64,000 nt of DNA, taken from the NCBI RefSeq assembly GCF_020010905.1, contig NZ_JAGJBY010000002.1, positions 3,720,001 through 3,784,000 on the forward strand, read 5' to 3'. Origin of the DNA: Streptomyces acidiscabies. GTDB taxonomy: Bacteria > Actinomycetota > Actinomycetes > Streptomycetales > Streptomycetaceae. The position numbers and the translations under genes are program-made. The notes beneath the pieces are model-generated. The model did not search any database, was not told the DNA's origin, and saw nothing but the letters and a program-made list of their open reading frames with translations. Below, in pieces: positions 34,987 through 43,531 of this stretch. The number at the start of each line of letters is the position of its first letter. Within the stretch, counting starts at the first letter, position 1.

Positions 34987-35027
34987 TTGACACCCTCAAC
35001 TTAAGCGCCTTAGTGTCGGCTCTCGCC
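34987..35027 (+). promoter_or_regulatory. Sugar ABC operon promoter with LacI-type operator-like site
   Basis: TTGACA (34987-34992) and TAGTGT (35011-35016) are 18 bases apart. Between and over the -10 lies ACTTAAGCGCCTTAGTGT followed by CGGCTCTCGCC, almost the same as the site before GH85. A repressor bound here would block RNA polymerase. Confidence 0.72.
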
Positions 35028-35104
35028 GTCCCCGGCACGACCCGCCGGGGCAGTGAACGCACGGGAACTCGCCGAACCGACCGATCGACGCGAGGGAGTT
35101 CACG

Positions 35105-36385
35105 ATGAGACGTCTCGGCATCGCAGGAGCGATCCTGGTACTGGCAGGGTGCGGGGTGGGCGGCGGGGACGACTCCGGCGGCGGCACCGACGGACCGGTC
35201 GACGGCAAGGTCACCGGCTCGATCACCTTCCAGACCTGGAACCTCAAGGGCAACTACGCCGGCTACTTCACCGGCCTGGTCGCCGCCTTCGAGAAGGAAC
35301 ACCCCGGCACGAAGGTCAAGTGGATCGACCAGCCCGCCGACGGCTACTCCGAGAAACTCTCCGCCGACGCCGCGGCCGACACCCTCCCCGACGTCATGGA
35401 CCTCGGCCCCGAGGCCGGCTACACCCTGGCCGGCGCCGGGAAACTCCTCGACATCGCCAAGGCCGACCCCGCAGCGAAGGCCGACTTCCTCCCCGCCGCC
35501 TGGAACGCCATGACCTGGGCGGGCATCGACGGCGGCACCTACGGCTACCCCTTCTACCTCAACACCGGCCCCTCCTTCTTCAACACCGCCCTCCTGACCA
35601 AGGCGGGCCTCGACCCGAAGAACCTGCCCAAGACCTACGACGAACTCTTCACCCAGGCCGAGAAGATGGCCGGTTCCGCGAAGGGCGCGTACTCGATGCT
35701 CGGCCGCACCCCGGTCATCGAGACCTTCGGGACGTACGGCGTCGAGCTGATGAACAAGGACGCCACCGCGTTCACCTTCAACAACGCCAAGGGCATCGAA
35801 CTCCTCACCCGCTACAAGAAGTTGTACGACGCCGGCGCGCTCACCGAGGACATCCTCAACGAGAAGCAGGTCGGCGAGGTCGACAAGTTCAAGGCGGGGG
35901 AGCTGGGTTGGCTGCCCGGCAGCGCCTACAACCTCGCCGACTTCAAGAAGAACGCCCCCGACATCTACAAGAGCGTCGCCATCGGACCGATCGTCGCGAA
36001 CGCCGCGCCGAACATGTACATCGAGTCCCTCGCGGTGAGTTCGAGGACCGGCAACGCCGCGACGGCCGTCGCCTTCGCCAAGTTCGCGACGAACAGGGCG
36101 AACCAACTCGCCTTCGCCCACAAGGCGGCGATCTTCCCGGCCACGCAACACACCCTGGACGACCCGTACTTCACGAAGGACGACGGTACGGACGAGGGCC
36201 GGGTCCGCGTCGAGGCGGCGGCGCAGATCGGGCGGGCCGTCGTGTACTGGCCGCCCGCCTTCTCCCAGGCCATGGTCGACGAGCTGCGCGAACAGGTCGC
36301 GCTGGCGCTCAAGGGGGACAAGTCGCCGAAGAAGGCCCTCGATGACACGGTCGCCTTCTGCAACGAGAAGCTCCGCCGGGCGTGA
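35105..36385 (+). CDS. Sugar ABC transporter substrate-binding lipoprotein
   Basis: The 426-residue precursor has a short lipoprotein signal with lipobox LAGC and lipidation at Cys16, then a Gly/Asp/Ser-rich linker. The mature part is a family 1-type solute-binding protein: ITFQTWNLKG, FEKEHPGTKVKW, GYPFYLNTGPSFFN and a conserved MAGSAKGAYS segment. It would bind an oligosaccharide outside the membrane and hand it to the two permeases encoded next (GTGA overlap). Given the GH85 and GH84 genes, an N-glycan-derived oligosaccharide is the best guess. The ribosome-binding site GAGGGAG is good. Confidence 0.9.
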   Translation: MRRLGIAGAILVLAGCGVGGGDDSGGGTDGPVDGKVTGSITFQTWNLKGNYAGYFTGLVAAFEKEHPGTKVKWIDQPADGYSEKLSADAAADTLPDVMDLGPEAGYTLAGAGKLLDIAKADPAAKADFLPAAWNAMTWAGIDGGTYGYPFYLNTGPSFFNTALLTKAGLDPKNLPKTYDELFTQAEKMAGSAKGAYSMLGRTPVIETFGTYGVELMNKDATAFTFNNAKGIELLTRYKKLYDAGALTEDILNEKQVGEVDKFKAGELGWLPGSAYNLADFKKNAPDIYKSVAIGPIVANAAPNMYIESLAVSSRTGNAATAVAFAKFATNRANQLAFAHKAAIFPATQHTLDDPYFTKDDGTDEGRVRVEAAAQIGRAVVYWPPAFSQAMVDELREQVALALKGDKSPKKALDDTVAFCNEKLRRA

Positions 36386-37281
36386 CAGCCTCTGTCACCC
36401 GTACCCACCGCTGGTGGACCGCCCCCTGGCTCTTCCTCGCCCTCGGGCTCGCCGTCACCGCCGTCTTCGTCCTGTTCCCGTTCCTCAACACCGTCGTCCT
36501 GTCCTTCACCGACGCGACGATGGTGCGCGGCGGGAGGTTCGTCGGACTCGACAACTACCGCCGCCTGAGCGACGATCCGCGGTTCTGGACGGCGCTGCTC
36601 AACTCCAGTCTGTACGTCGTCTGCGTCGTCCCGTTCATGGTCGTGCTCCCGCTGCTGCTGGCGAGCCTCGTCAGCGGGCCCGGCCGGCTCATCGGGGTGT
36701 TCCGCAGCGCCTTCTACACGCCGGTCGTCATGTCCGCCGTCGCCGTCGGGCTGATCTGGACCAACCTTCTCGACAGCCGGGGACTCGTCAACGAGGCATT
36801 GTCGTGGCTGGAGTTGGTGTCGAAGCCGGTGCCGTTCATCGCGGACCGCTGGCTGCTGCTGATCAGCGCGATGTTCGTGACCGTGTGGACCGGGGTCGGC
36901 TACTACATGGTCATCTACCTCGCCGCCCTCGCGCACATCCCGACGGCCCTGTACGACGCCGCGTCCGTCGACGGGGCCGGACCCGTACGCCGGTTCGTGT
37001 CGGTGACCGTCCCCGGGGTGCGGTCCACGATGGCGTTGGTCGGGGTGCTGTCGTCGGTCGCCGCGTTCCGGGTGTTCAGCGAGGTGTACGTGCTGTCAGG
37101 GAACACGGGCGGTACCGGCGGCAAGGACATGACCATGACCATGCTCATCCAGCGGGAGGGTACGGGGCTCTCTGCGGACACCGGGTACGCGACGGCGATC
37201 AGCGTCGTCATGTTCGTGATCACGCTCGCGCTGCTGATCGTGCAGTTGCGCATGCAGCGGCGGGACGGGGACGCGGAGTGA
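36382..37281 (+). CDS. Sugar ABC transporter permease (MalF type)
   Basis: The 299-residue protein has six membrane segments and the cytoplasmic EAA loop (ALYDAASVDGAGPVRRFVSV) that docks the ATPase. GTG 36382 overlaps the binding-protein stop. Together with the next gene it forms the importer channel. No ATPase gene is in the operon; streptomycete sugar importers usually share the MsiK-type ATPase encoded elsewhere. Confidence 0.9.
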   Translation: MTASVTRTHRWWTAPWLFLALGLAVTAVFVLFPFLNTVVLSFTDATMVRGGRFVGLDNYRRLSDDPRFWTALLNSSLYVVCVVPFMVVLPLLLASLVSGPGRLIGVFRSAFYTPVVMSAVAVGLIWTNLLDSRGLVNEALSWLELVSKPVPFIADRWLLLISAMFVTVWTGVGYYMVIYLAALAHIPTALYDAASVDGAGPVRRFVSVTVPGVRSTMALVGVLSSVAAFRVFSEVYVLSGNTGGTGGKDMTMTMLIQREGTGLSADTGYATAISVVMFVITLALLIVQLRMQRRDGDAE

Positions 37282-38090
37282 GACGCGGGGTGCGGTACGC
37301 GCTGCTGGTGCTGGTCTTCGTGATCCTCGTCGGGCCGTTCCTGTGGCAAGTGTCCTTGTCCTTCAAAGGTGCTGGGGATGATCTGTACACGCGTCCGCCT
37401 CAACTCCTGCCGAGCGACCCGACGTTCGGGAACTATCAGGAGGTCGTGCGCAGGGTCCCCGTACCGGGCTACCTCCTCAACTCCACGATCGTCGCCCTGA
37501 TTTCGGTCGCCGGGAACGTCGCCGGGGCGACCTGCGCGGGGTTCGCGCTCGCGCGGCTGCGGTTCCGGGGGCGGGGGCTCGCGCTGTCCGTGTTCGTCGC
37601 CGCGCTGCTCGTGCCGGGGGAGACCGTCATTGTCGCGCAGTTCCTGCTGATGCGGTCGCTCGGGCTCAACGACACGCTGCTCGGCGTGGCCCTGCCGACA
37701 GCGGTCGCCGCTCTCAACGTCCTCCTCATGCGCAACGCGTTCCTCGCGCTGCCGGTCGCGCTGGAGGAGGCGGCCGTCATCGACGGGGCGAACGTGTGGA
37801 AACGGTTCGTCCTCATCTGCGTACCGCAGGTCAAGGGGGCGATGGCGGTCGTCGCGATCTTCGCGTTCGTCGGGGCGTGGAACGACTTCCTGTGGCCGCT
37901 GATCGTCCTGTCGGACCAGGACAAGTACACGCTGACCGTCGGCCTGAACGCGCTGCGGGGCACGTTCTTCGACAACCCCCGGGTGGTGGCGGCCGGCACG
38001 ATCGTCGCGGTGGCGCCGGTGCTGGTGTTCTTCTTCGGGTTGCAGCGGTTCTTCTTCCGGGGGATCGAGGAGGGCGGGGTGAAGGGGTGA
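37278..38090 (+). CDS. Sugar ABC transporter permease (MalG type)
   Basis: The 270-residue protein has six membrane segments and an EAA loop, EEAAVIDGANVWKRFVLICV, late in the protein. The N-terminal segment ALLVLVFVILVGPFLWQVSL is typical of MalG-type partners. GTG 37278 overlaps the stop of the first permease. It is the last intact gene of the operon; the LLM-like remnant follows 13 bases later. Confidence 0.9.
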   Translation: MRRGVRYALLVLVFVILVGPFLWQVSLSFKGAGDDLYTRPPQLLPSDPTFGNYQEVVRRVPVPGYLLNSTIVALISVAGNVAGATCAGFALARLRFRGRGLALSVFVAALLVPGETVIVAQFLLMRSLGLNDTLLGVALPTAVAALNVLLMRNAFLALPVALEEAAVIDGANVWKRFVLICVPQVKGAMAVVAIFAFVGAWNDFLWPLIVLSDQDKYTLTVGLNALRGTFFDNPRVVAAGTIVAVAPVLVFFFGLQRFFFRGIEEGGVKG

Positions 38091-38103
38091 GGGGGAGGCG
38101 GCG

Positions 38104-38445
38104 GTGCGCAGGGCCGGTGGGGCGGTGTGGATGGGGCAACTGCCGGTGCTCGTGGCCGCCCTCAGGCCCGTGATGCTGCGCATCGCGGGGGAGTTGGCCG
38201 ACGGGACCGTGCTGTGGGTGGCCGACGAGTATGTCGTCCCCGCGATCACCGAGTCCGCAGAGGCGGCGGGGCGTTCGGCGCCTCGTGTCGTCGCCGGGAT
38301 CCCTGTCTGCGTCTGCACGCCGCACGAGGTCGACGCCACCCGCATCCTCGGTGAGGCCGAGATCTCCATTCACCTGGCGGGCCACGAACCGACGTACGGC
38401 CCCTCCGCCACACCTCGGGGAACACGGCGACTTCAGCTGAACGCC
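38104..38445 (+). pseudogene. Remnant of LLM-class (luciferase-like) oxidoreductase
   Basis: The reading frame from 38104 gives ALRPVMLRIAGELADGTVLW and then SAPRVVAGIPVCVCTPHEVD. These match the middle-to-late part of F420/FMN-dependent luciferase-like enzymes (LAGELADGT and RVVAGLPVCV). The N-terminal half of the barrel is missing and the 3' end runs into unrelated sequence under the SUKH gene. I read it as a truncated relic, not a working enzyme. Confidence 0.6.
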
Positions 38446-38990
38446 TTCAGCCCGAAGCCGAGTTCGGGCAGGGCCCACGGCTCCAGCGTTCCGGAGACCC
38501 ACTCCGCGAGGAACTGCACAGCGCCACCTGAGTAATGCCACCATTCGAGGTTCCGTGAGGCGACCGTGACGAGCCAAGGCTCCGCCGTGGTCCACAGAAA
38601 GACGTCGCCCGACAGGGAACTGGCCCACGGCAACAGTCCACCGGGTGCCGGATGTGGACGCAACCCGATCGACATCTCGTCTTCCCACCAGTCCCGCACG
38701 GTCTCCAACTCGTGATCGACGCCACCGAGCCAGTCCGCCTCGCGGCCCGGTTCGGGAAGCGGGACGTGGAGAAAGTTACCGAGGCCGAAGGACGGGTAGT
38801 TTTCCGCCAACAACCGGAAATCGGCCGGGAGCCGGGTACCGAGAGTCCCCTCGATCCGTGCCCAGTCAGGCGGGGTCGCCGAGGTGCGGCGGTGATACGT
38901 CAGGCCGGGGACGGCCGCTTCGAGAGCGGCGATCGCCTCGGCCGGGGCGAGGTGCCGGTCGGGGTGCTGCGTGCCGATGAGGTCTTCCAT
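38433..38990 (-). CDS. SMI1/KNR4 (SUKH) family protein
   Basis: The 185-residue protein has the SUKH fold signature: a helix around DWARIEGTLGTRLPADFRLL, then NYPSFGLGNFLHVP and the later strands DVFLWTTAEPWLVTV and EWVSGTLEPW. SUKH proteins are mostly immunity partners of nuclease or other polymorphic toxins. No toxin gene is adjacent, so this is an orphan. It is convergent on the LLM remnant. Confidence 0.82.
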   Translation of the reverse strand: MEDLIGTQHPDRHLAPAEAIAALEAAVPGLTYHRRTSATPPDWARIEGTLGTRLPADFRLLAENYPSFGLGNFLHVPLPEPGREADWLGGVDHELETVRDWWEDEMSIGLRPHPAPGGLLPWASSLSGDVFLWTTAEPWLVTVASRNLEWWHYSGGAVQFLAEWVSGTLEPWALPELGFGLKAFS

Positions 38991-39032
38991 GCGGTCACGA
39001 TGCCAGGCGGGTACGGGACGATCGTCGGCGTC

Positions 39033-41891
39033 TCATGAAGGTGAAGGTGACACCCATGAGGGCCAGTTGAGCATCCACACCTGCACCCTTCCGTTCTGGG
39101 CCGCCGTCGTCAGTGCGCTGCCGTCCATGCTGAAGTCGACCGTCTGGGTTTTTTCCGAGGTGCTGCTCAGCGGCATGAGGGTCTTCGCCGGGGTGGAACT
39201 CGTGTAGTCGAGCAGGCTGACCGTGCCGGTTTCGGAGACGAGGGCCAGGCGTTCGCCGGATGGGCCGAACTTCGCCGTGGCCATGCCGGGGAAGGTGCGT
39301 TCGCGTGCGTGGTCGGAGATTCGCCAGAGTTGTGCGGTGCTGCTGCTGTCCATGAGCGCGAGTAGTTCGCCGTCGCCGCTGAAGCCGAGGGGACGGCCTT
39401 CGGCGAGTGCGGCGATGCGTTTTCCGGTCGTGATGTCCCACAGGCTCGCCTTGTGGTCGGCGGCGAACTCGCTGCTGGTGGCGAGCGTCTTGCCGTCCGG
39501 GCTGAGGGCGATCACGTAGCCGGTGGCGAGCGTGGCGGTGACCTTGCCGGTCGTCACGTTCCAGAGCTTCACCGTGCCGGGGTCACCCGCCGCGCCTGCC
39601 GCGAGCGTCTTGCCGTCCGGCGTGAACACCATGCTCTGGACGCCGTTGTCGAAGCCGGTGAGGGTGGTGACGAGCTTGCCCGTGGTGGTGTTCCACAGGC
39701 GGATCGGGTTGCCGTAGTCCTGGTTGGCGGCGAGACCGGCGGCCGTCGCGAGGAGGTCGCCGCGGGGACTGAACGCCATCGTGACGCTCGACGGAGCGCC
39801 GGTGGCGATGTCGGTCCTGCTGTTCGCGGTCAGGTTCCACAGGCGGACCGTGCTCTTCGCGGCGTTGTCCGTCTGCACCGTGGCCAGGAGTCCACCGGCC
39901 GGGCTGAACAGGGGGTACGCCTGATCGGGGAACGTGTTGACGGTCCCGGCGTCCGCCGCACGCAGCAGCTGTACGCCTTTGCTGCCGGTCGCCGCGATGA
40001 GTTTGCCGTCCGGGCTGAACACGGCGGAGGTACCCGCGCCGGCCACAGCTGCGCGGAGGACGGGGCCGGCTACGGCTCCGCCTGTCGAGGCGGACGAGTC
40101 CGAGTCGCCGCCCTTGTCCTGGAGGAGCGTCAGGGTCACCGGGACGGACACGCCGATCACCAGCACCACGACGGCGGCGAGGATCTTGGCGCGGGTGGAG
40201 AGGGCGGGTCTGCGGGGGCGCGAGGGGGATGCGGTGGCTCGGGAGCGGGCGGGCGAGGGATCGGCGGGCCGGGGAGGGGCGGAGGGGAGTGGCGGGATCA
40301 GGACAGGTGCATTGCTCGCGGGTGCGGGTGCGGGTGCGGGTGCGGGTGCGGGTGCGGGTGCGGGTGCGACGGGTGTGGGTGCGTTTGTCGGTGTCGGTGC
40401 CGGTGCGGATTCGGGTGCCGATGCACGTGCGGCAGCGGACCCCAAAGCCTCAGTGCCCGTCCCCGCCACGATCTCCGACCTGGTCTCCGGCTCCGCCCCC
40501 GGCTCCGTCCCGGTCCCGGCCATCGTCTCGACCCCCGGCTCCGTCCCGGTCCCGGTCACCGTCTCGACCCCCGGCTCCGTCCCGGTCCCGGCCATCGTCT
40601 CGACCCCCGGCTCCGTCCCGGTCCCGGCCATCGTCTCGACCCCCGGCCCCGTCCCGGTCCCGGTCACCGTCTCGACCCCCGGCTCCGTCCCGGTCCCGGT
40701 CACCGTCTCGACCCCCGGCCCCGTCCCGGTCTCGGCCACCGACTCCGTCTCAGTCTCGGTCCCCGTCCCGGCCACCGACCCGGTCCCCGGCTCCGTCCCG
40801 GCCACCGACCCCGTCCCCGGCTCCGTCCCGACCCCCAGCTCCCTTTCCACAAGCCCGCCAACTACCCCCGCAACCGCTCCCGATCCCACCTCCGGAGCCA
40901 CCGGCAGCACAGGAGCCACCGGAACCACAGCAACCTCCGGCACCACCGGCCGAGGCACCAGCGACGTCAGTCGGATCGTCGCCGCCGCAGACACCTGCTT
41001 GCTGTCGTCCTCCTCCAACCGCCGCACCTCCTCCAACACCGCCGCCCGCACCTGCACATTCCCGATCCGATGCAGATGCATCAGCCCCTCCAAAGCCCCC
41101 AGCCGATCACCCACCATCGGACTCGCGAGAGCGTTCCGCAGGTGCAGCGGCAGGCGCCAGTTGATGTTGTGCGCGATGACGATCCGGCCCTCGACATCGT
41201 CCTGCTTCTTGGGCCGCTGCTGAGGCATCGCCTCCACGACCCGGTCATGGACGTACCCGTACAGCTCGTCGAGCGTGATGTCGCCGTCCCCGTCGAGATC
41301 CGCGCTCCCGTCGCGCAGGCCCTCCACGAGGTACCGGGTGAACACCGACTGCGCGGCCTGCCCCTGCGCGCGCTCGCCGTCGAAGGAGTACTGCGTGGAG
41401 TCCGAGGCGGTGAGGACCGTACGGCCGCGCCCCTGGAACCGCTCCAGCGCGTGCACCTCGGTGTCACCCTTCGTGCGCGCCGGGAACGCGCCGCTGTAGC
41501 AGCAGTCGAGGATCAGCACCATCCGCCGGGACGCGCACCCCTCCATGGCCTGGTCGATCTGCTCGGCGGACAGCGCGGTGAACAGGAGGCTGTCGTGGCG
41601 GGTGTCGGTGGTCGCGAGGTAGAGCCGGCCGTGGTCGTCCTTGAGACCGTGGCCGGTGAAGTACAGCAGGGTGAGGTCGTCGCGGCGCCGGTCGCGGTAC
41701 AACTCGCTGATCGCCGAACCGACGCGGTGGTAGGGCTCGTTGACGAGGGTGGTGACCTCGAACCCGGCGATGTCCGGGTCCCGCAGCACCGCCGCCAGCG
41801 CCTCCGTGTCGTGCGCGGGCGAGGTCAACTGCCGCAGCGTGGCGTCCTGATGGTCGTACGTCGCGACGAGCAGCGCGAGCCGGCGCCCCAC
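39033..41891 (-). CDS. Caspase-like (peptidase C14) protease fused to WD40 propeller
   Basis: The 952-residue protein starts at GTG 41891, seven bases after the EACC1 stop. The caspase-like domain (~1-245) keeps the dyad: His81 in YFTGHGLKD and Cys131 in LILDCCYSG. An EF-hand-like calcium loop DLDGDGDITLDE follows. Residues ~330-530 are a Gly/Thr/Glu-rich stretch with tandem 12-residue units (GTGTEPGVETVT), then an Ala-Pro run and a single membrane helix (~AKILAAVVVLVIGVSVPV). The C-terminal half is a seven-bladed WD40 propeller (FSPDGK, VRLWN, VKLWNV). The layout suggests a protease with an outside sensor propeller. Paired with EACC1, it resembles NTP-independent conflict or cell-death modules. 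Confidence 0.9.
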   Translation of the reverse strand: MGRRLALLVATYDHQDATLRQLTSPAHDTEALAAVLRDPDIAGFEVTTLVNEPYHRVGSAISELYRDRRRDDLTLLYFTGHGLKDDHGRLYLATTDTRHDSLLFTALSAEQIDQAMEGCASRRMVLILDCCYSGAFPARTKGDTEVHALERFQGRGRTVLTASDSTQYSFDGERAQGQAAQSVFTRYLVEGLRDGSADLDGDGDITLDELYGYVHDRVVEAMPQQRPKKQDDVEGRIVIAHNINWRLPLHLRNALASPMVGDRLGALEGLMHLHRIGNVQVRAAVLEEVRRLEEDDSKQVSAAATIRLTSLVPRPVVPEVAVVPVAPVLPVAPEVGSGAVAGVVGGLVERELGVGTEPGTGSVAGTEPGTGSVAGTGTETETESVAETGTGPGVETVTGTGTEPGVETVTGTGTGPGVETMAGTGTEPGVETMAGTGTEPGVETVTGTGTEPGVETMAGTGTEPGAEPETRSEIVAGTGTEALGSAAARASAPESAPAPTPTNAPTPVAPAPAPAPAPAPAPAPASNAPVLIPPLPSAPPRPADPSPARSRATASPSRPRRPALSTRAKILAAVVVLVIGVSVPVTLTLLQDKGGDSDSSASTGGAVAGPVLRAAVAGAGTSAVFSPDGKLIAATGSKGVQLLRAADAGTVNTFPDQAYPLFSPAGGLLATVQTDNAAKSTVRLWNLTANSRTDIATGAPSSVTMAFSPRGDLLATAAGLAANQDYGNPIRLWNTTTGKLVTTLTGFDNGVQSMVFTPDGKTLAAGAAGDPGTVKLWNVTTGKVTATLATGYVIALSPDGKTLATSSEFAADHKASLWDITTGKRIAALAEGRPLGFSGDGELLALMDSSSTAQLWRISDHARERTFPGMATAKFGPSGERLALVSETGTVSLLDYTSSTPAKTLMPLSSTSEKTQTVDFSMDGSALTTAAQNGRVQVWMLNWPSWVSPSPS
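40319..40373. repeat. Hexanucleotide GGGTGC tandem repeat in caspase-WD40 gene
   Basis: About nine tandem GGTGCG/GGGTGC units encode an Ala-Pro run on the minus strand. The unit is six bases, so loss or gain of copies keeps the frame. It lies next to the 36-base minisatellite. Confidence 0.85.
40480..40860. repeat. 36-base coding minisatellite in caspase-WD40 gene
   Basis: A 36-base unit encoding 12 residues (GTGT-E/G-PGVET-V/M-T/A on the minus strand) repeats about seven times with single-base changes between copies, and shorter related units flank it (GTEPGTGSVA). All keep the frame. This is a tandem array without spacers, so not a CRISPR. Confidence 0.85.
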
Positions 41892-41898
41892 GGCCCGC

Positions 41899-42312
41899 TC
41901 ACCGGCCTTCGCCGGAGTGGCGGCGCACGAACGCCTCGACCAGCGCCCGCCGTTCGGCGTCCGTCGCGGCCTCCAGCTCGATCGTGTCACCGTCGACGGT
42001 GACCGACACCCGGTGCCGTGCGGAGGAGCGGCCGAGCCAGTCCCGTACGGCGCCGATGAGCGAGGTGAACACGCCGCCGGACGCGCTGAGCGCCACCACG
42101 ATCGCGCCGAGCGTCACCGTGTCCGGCCCCTTCGCCCCCTCGGGAGCAGCGGGGCCGGGTACGAACCGGGCCGACTCGACGTCCAGCGCGGCGAGTTCGG
42201 CCCGCAGCCGGCGCAACAGCCGTTCGGCGGCCTCCGGGTCGAGTTCGGGGTCGGGTGTGACGTCCAGCCGTACGTCCCGCACCCGCTCCGGAGCCGAAGC
42301 GTTCTCCCACAT
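41899..42312 (-). CDS. Effector-associated constant component EACC1-like protein
   Basis: The 137-residue protein starts at ATG 42312 (GGGGGAC upstream). It opens MWENASAPERVRDVRLDVTP, then ERLLRRLRAELAALDVE, and has the hydrophobic stretch LGAIVVALSASGGVFTSLIG followed by a beta-rich C-terminal part (RHRVSVTVDGDTIELEAATD). This combination marks the EACC1 domain that accompanies caspase-like and other effectors in actinobacterial conflict systems. It is immediately upstream of the caspase-WD40 gene (7-base gap), the expected pairing. How EACC1 acts is not known. Confidence 0.82.
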   Translation of the reverse strand: MWENASAPERVRDVRLDVTPDPELDPEAAERLLRRLRAELAALDVESARFVPGPAAPEGAKGPDTVTLGAIVVALSASGGVFTSLIGAVRDWLGRSSARHRVSVTVDGDTIELEAATDAERRALVEAFVRRHSGEGR

Positions 42313-42404
42313 GCCGTCCCCCGTTCCACCGTCTCCAGTGTGGCCGTCCACAGGGCTTTGCGGGAGTCTCCGGGGAAAATCGGGCGGGGAGCTTCCCCGG
42401 GGTG

Positions 42405-43241
42405 CTAGAGGTAGTCCTCCAGCCGGGCCACCGTGAAGCCCTGCTCCTCGATGTGCCGCAGCATGTTCACCGTCATCTGCGTGATCGTCCGGCCCTTCAG
42501 CTCGGACGGCCCCCGGAAGTGCGCCAGGATGATGTCGCCGGGGCGCAGCTTCTTGCCGGGTAGCTGGTACTGCATGTTCTTGATCTGCATGGACTCGCGC
42601 CACAGGACGATCGCCTGGAGCCCGCAGGACGCTGCGGCGCTGCGGGTGGCCTCGTTCCAGTTGCCGTAGGGCGGGCGGAAGAGGCGCGGCGCGGTGCCGT
42701 AATGGTCCGTCAACTTCTGCTGCTGGCCGCAGATTTCCTGCTTCTGGGCGGAGGCGCCCAGCGTGGGGAGGTTGGGGTGGGACAGGGTGTGGTTCTCGAC
42801 GGTGTTGCCGAGGGACTGGAGCTTCGTGAAGTAGCCGTAGTCCGAGCGGATCGCCGCGTCCGTGAGGAACATGGTGATCGGAAGCTTCAACTCCCGCATC
42901 ATCGTGATGAATTGGGGGTCCTGCTCGGTCCCGTCGTCGAAGGTGAGGAAGACGATCTTCTCCTTCGTGGGTATCTCGCTGATCACCGGTATCTCACCGC
43001 CGGACTTCAGCGTGACCGGCTTCACGGCGGGCGGCTCAGGCGCCTCGGCGAGCGGCTTCAGCCCCCACTTGCGGTACGCGGCCTCGACGGCGGCCCGGGG
43101 ATTCGCGGAGGGCGCGGCGCTCGACGCGGACGGCGACGCCGACGGCCGGGACACCGCCGAGGACTCGGTCGTACACCCTGTCGCCAGACCCGCGACGAGA
43201 AGGGCGCAGACCGCCACCGCTCCCTTGATCCGCCAGTGCAT
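42405..43241 (-). CDS. Polysaccharide deacetylase lipoprotein
   Basis: The 278-residue precursor has a lipoprotein signal with lipobox LATGC (Cys23) and a Ser/Pro/Ala linker. The NodB domain (~90-278) has the metal triad and acid/base motifs: FLTFDDGTEQD, VENHTLSHPNL and RLFRPPYGNW. It would remove acetyl groups from chitin, peptidoglycan or another exposed glycan at the cell surface. It lies 92 bases upstream of EACC1 on the same strand and could be co-transcribed, though the families are unrelated. Length is normal. Confidence 0.9.
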   Translation of the reverse strand: MHWRIKGAVAVCALLVAGLATGCTTESSAVSRPSASPSASSAAPSANPRAAVEAAYRKWGLKPLAEAPEPPAVKPVTLKSGGEIPVISEIPTKEKIVFLTFDDGTEQDPQFITMMRELKLPITMFLTDAAIRSDYGYFTKLQSLGNTVENHTLSHPNLPTLGASAQKQEICGQQQKLTDHYGTAPRLFRPPYGNWNEATRSAAASCGLQAIVLWRESMQIKNMQYQLPGKKLRPGDIILAHFRGPSELKGRTITQMTVNMLRHIEEQGFTVARLEDYL

Positions 43242-43491
43242 CGCGCTGCTCCCTGAAACCGTGTGATCCGTACGCCGTCCCCGTTCACCTGTTGGGATGT
43301 CGAACAGGCGTCCACGGTTCCGTGATCACACGATCGCACAACCCGCTGACTAGGGCATTCCCCCGCCCATCGCGTCGGACAGCACCGCAGGCCCTCACCG
43401 ACCGCACCTACGAGGTGTACGCGACCTGGACCCTCCAGGACTTCGGCGGCAAGCTCCCCTCGGCGCCCTACGCGCGAGGGGACCGAAACGA

Positions 43492-43522
43492 GAGGGGATG
43501 GCCCGTAAGAGGCCACCCCCTC
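43492..43522 (-). terminator. Hairpin terminator after the secreted trio operon
   Basis: GAGGGGATGGCC (43492-43503) pairs with GGCCACCCCCTC (43511-43522) with one A-C mismatch around a 7-base loop. It starts about 10 bases after the stop of the 462-residue secreted gene on the minus strand. The flanking 43242-43531 gap otherwise shows no convincing gene. Confidence 0.65.
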
Positions 43523-43531
43523 ACCCTCACC

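Noticed and set aside
40480..40860. Periodic 36-base repeat as a CRISPR
   Set aside because: The units are contiguous, have no spacers, and encode an in-frame 12-residue protein repeat.
40229..41223. Arg/Pro-rich plus-strand frames over the caspase repeat
   Set aside because: They are antisense readings of the minisatellite and Ala-Pro region, with no start signal or domain.
43380..43500. Possible gene fragment TDRTYEVYATWTLQDFGG on the plus strand
   Set aside because: It is short, lacks a start and stop context, and I cannot match it to a family.
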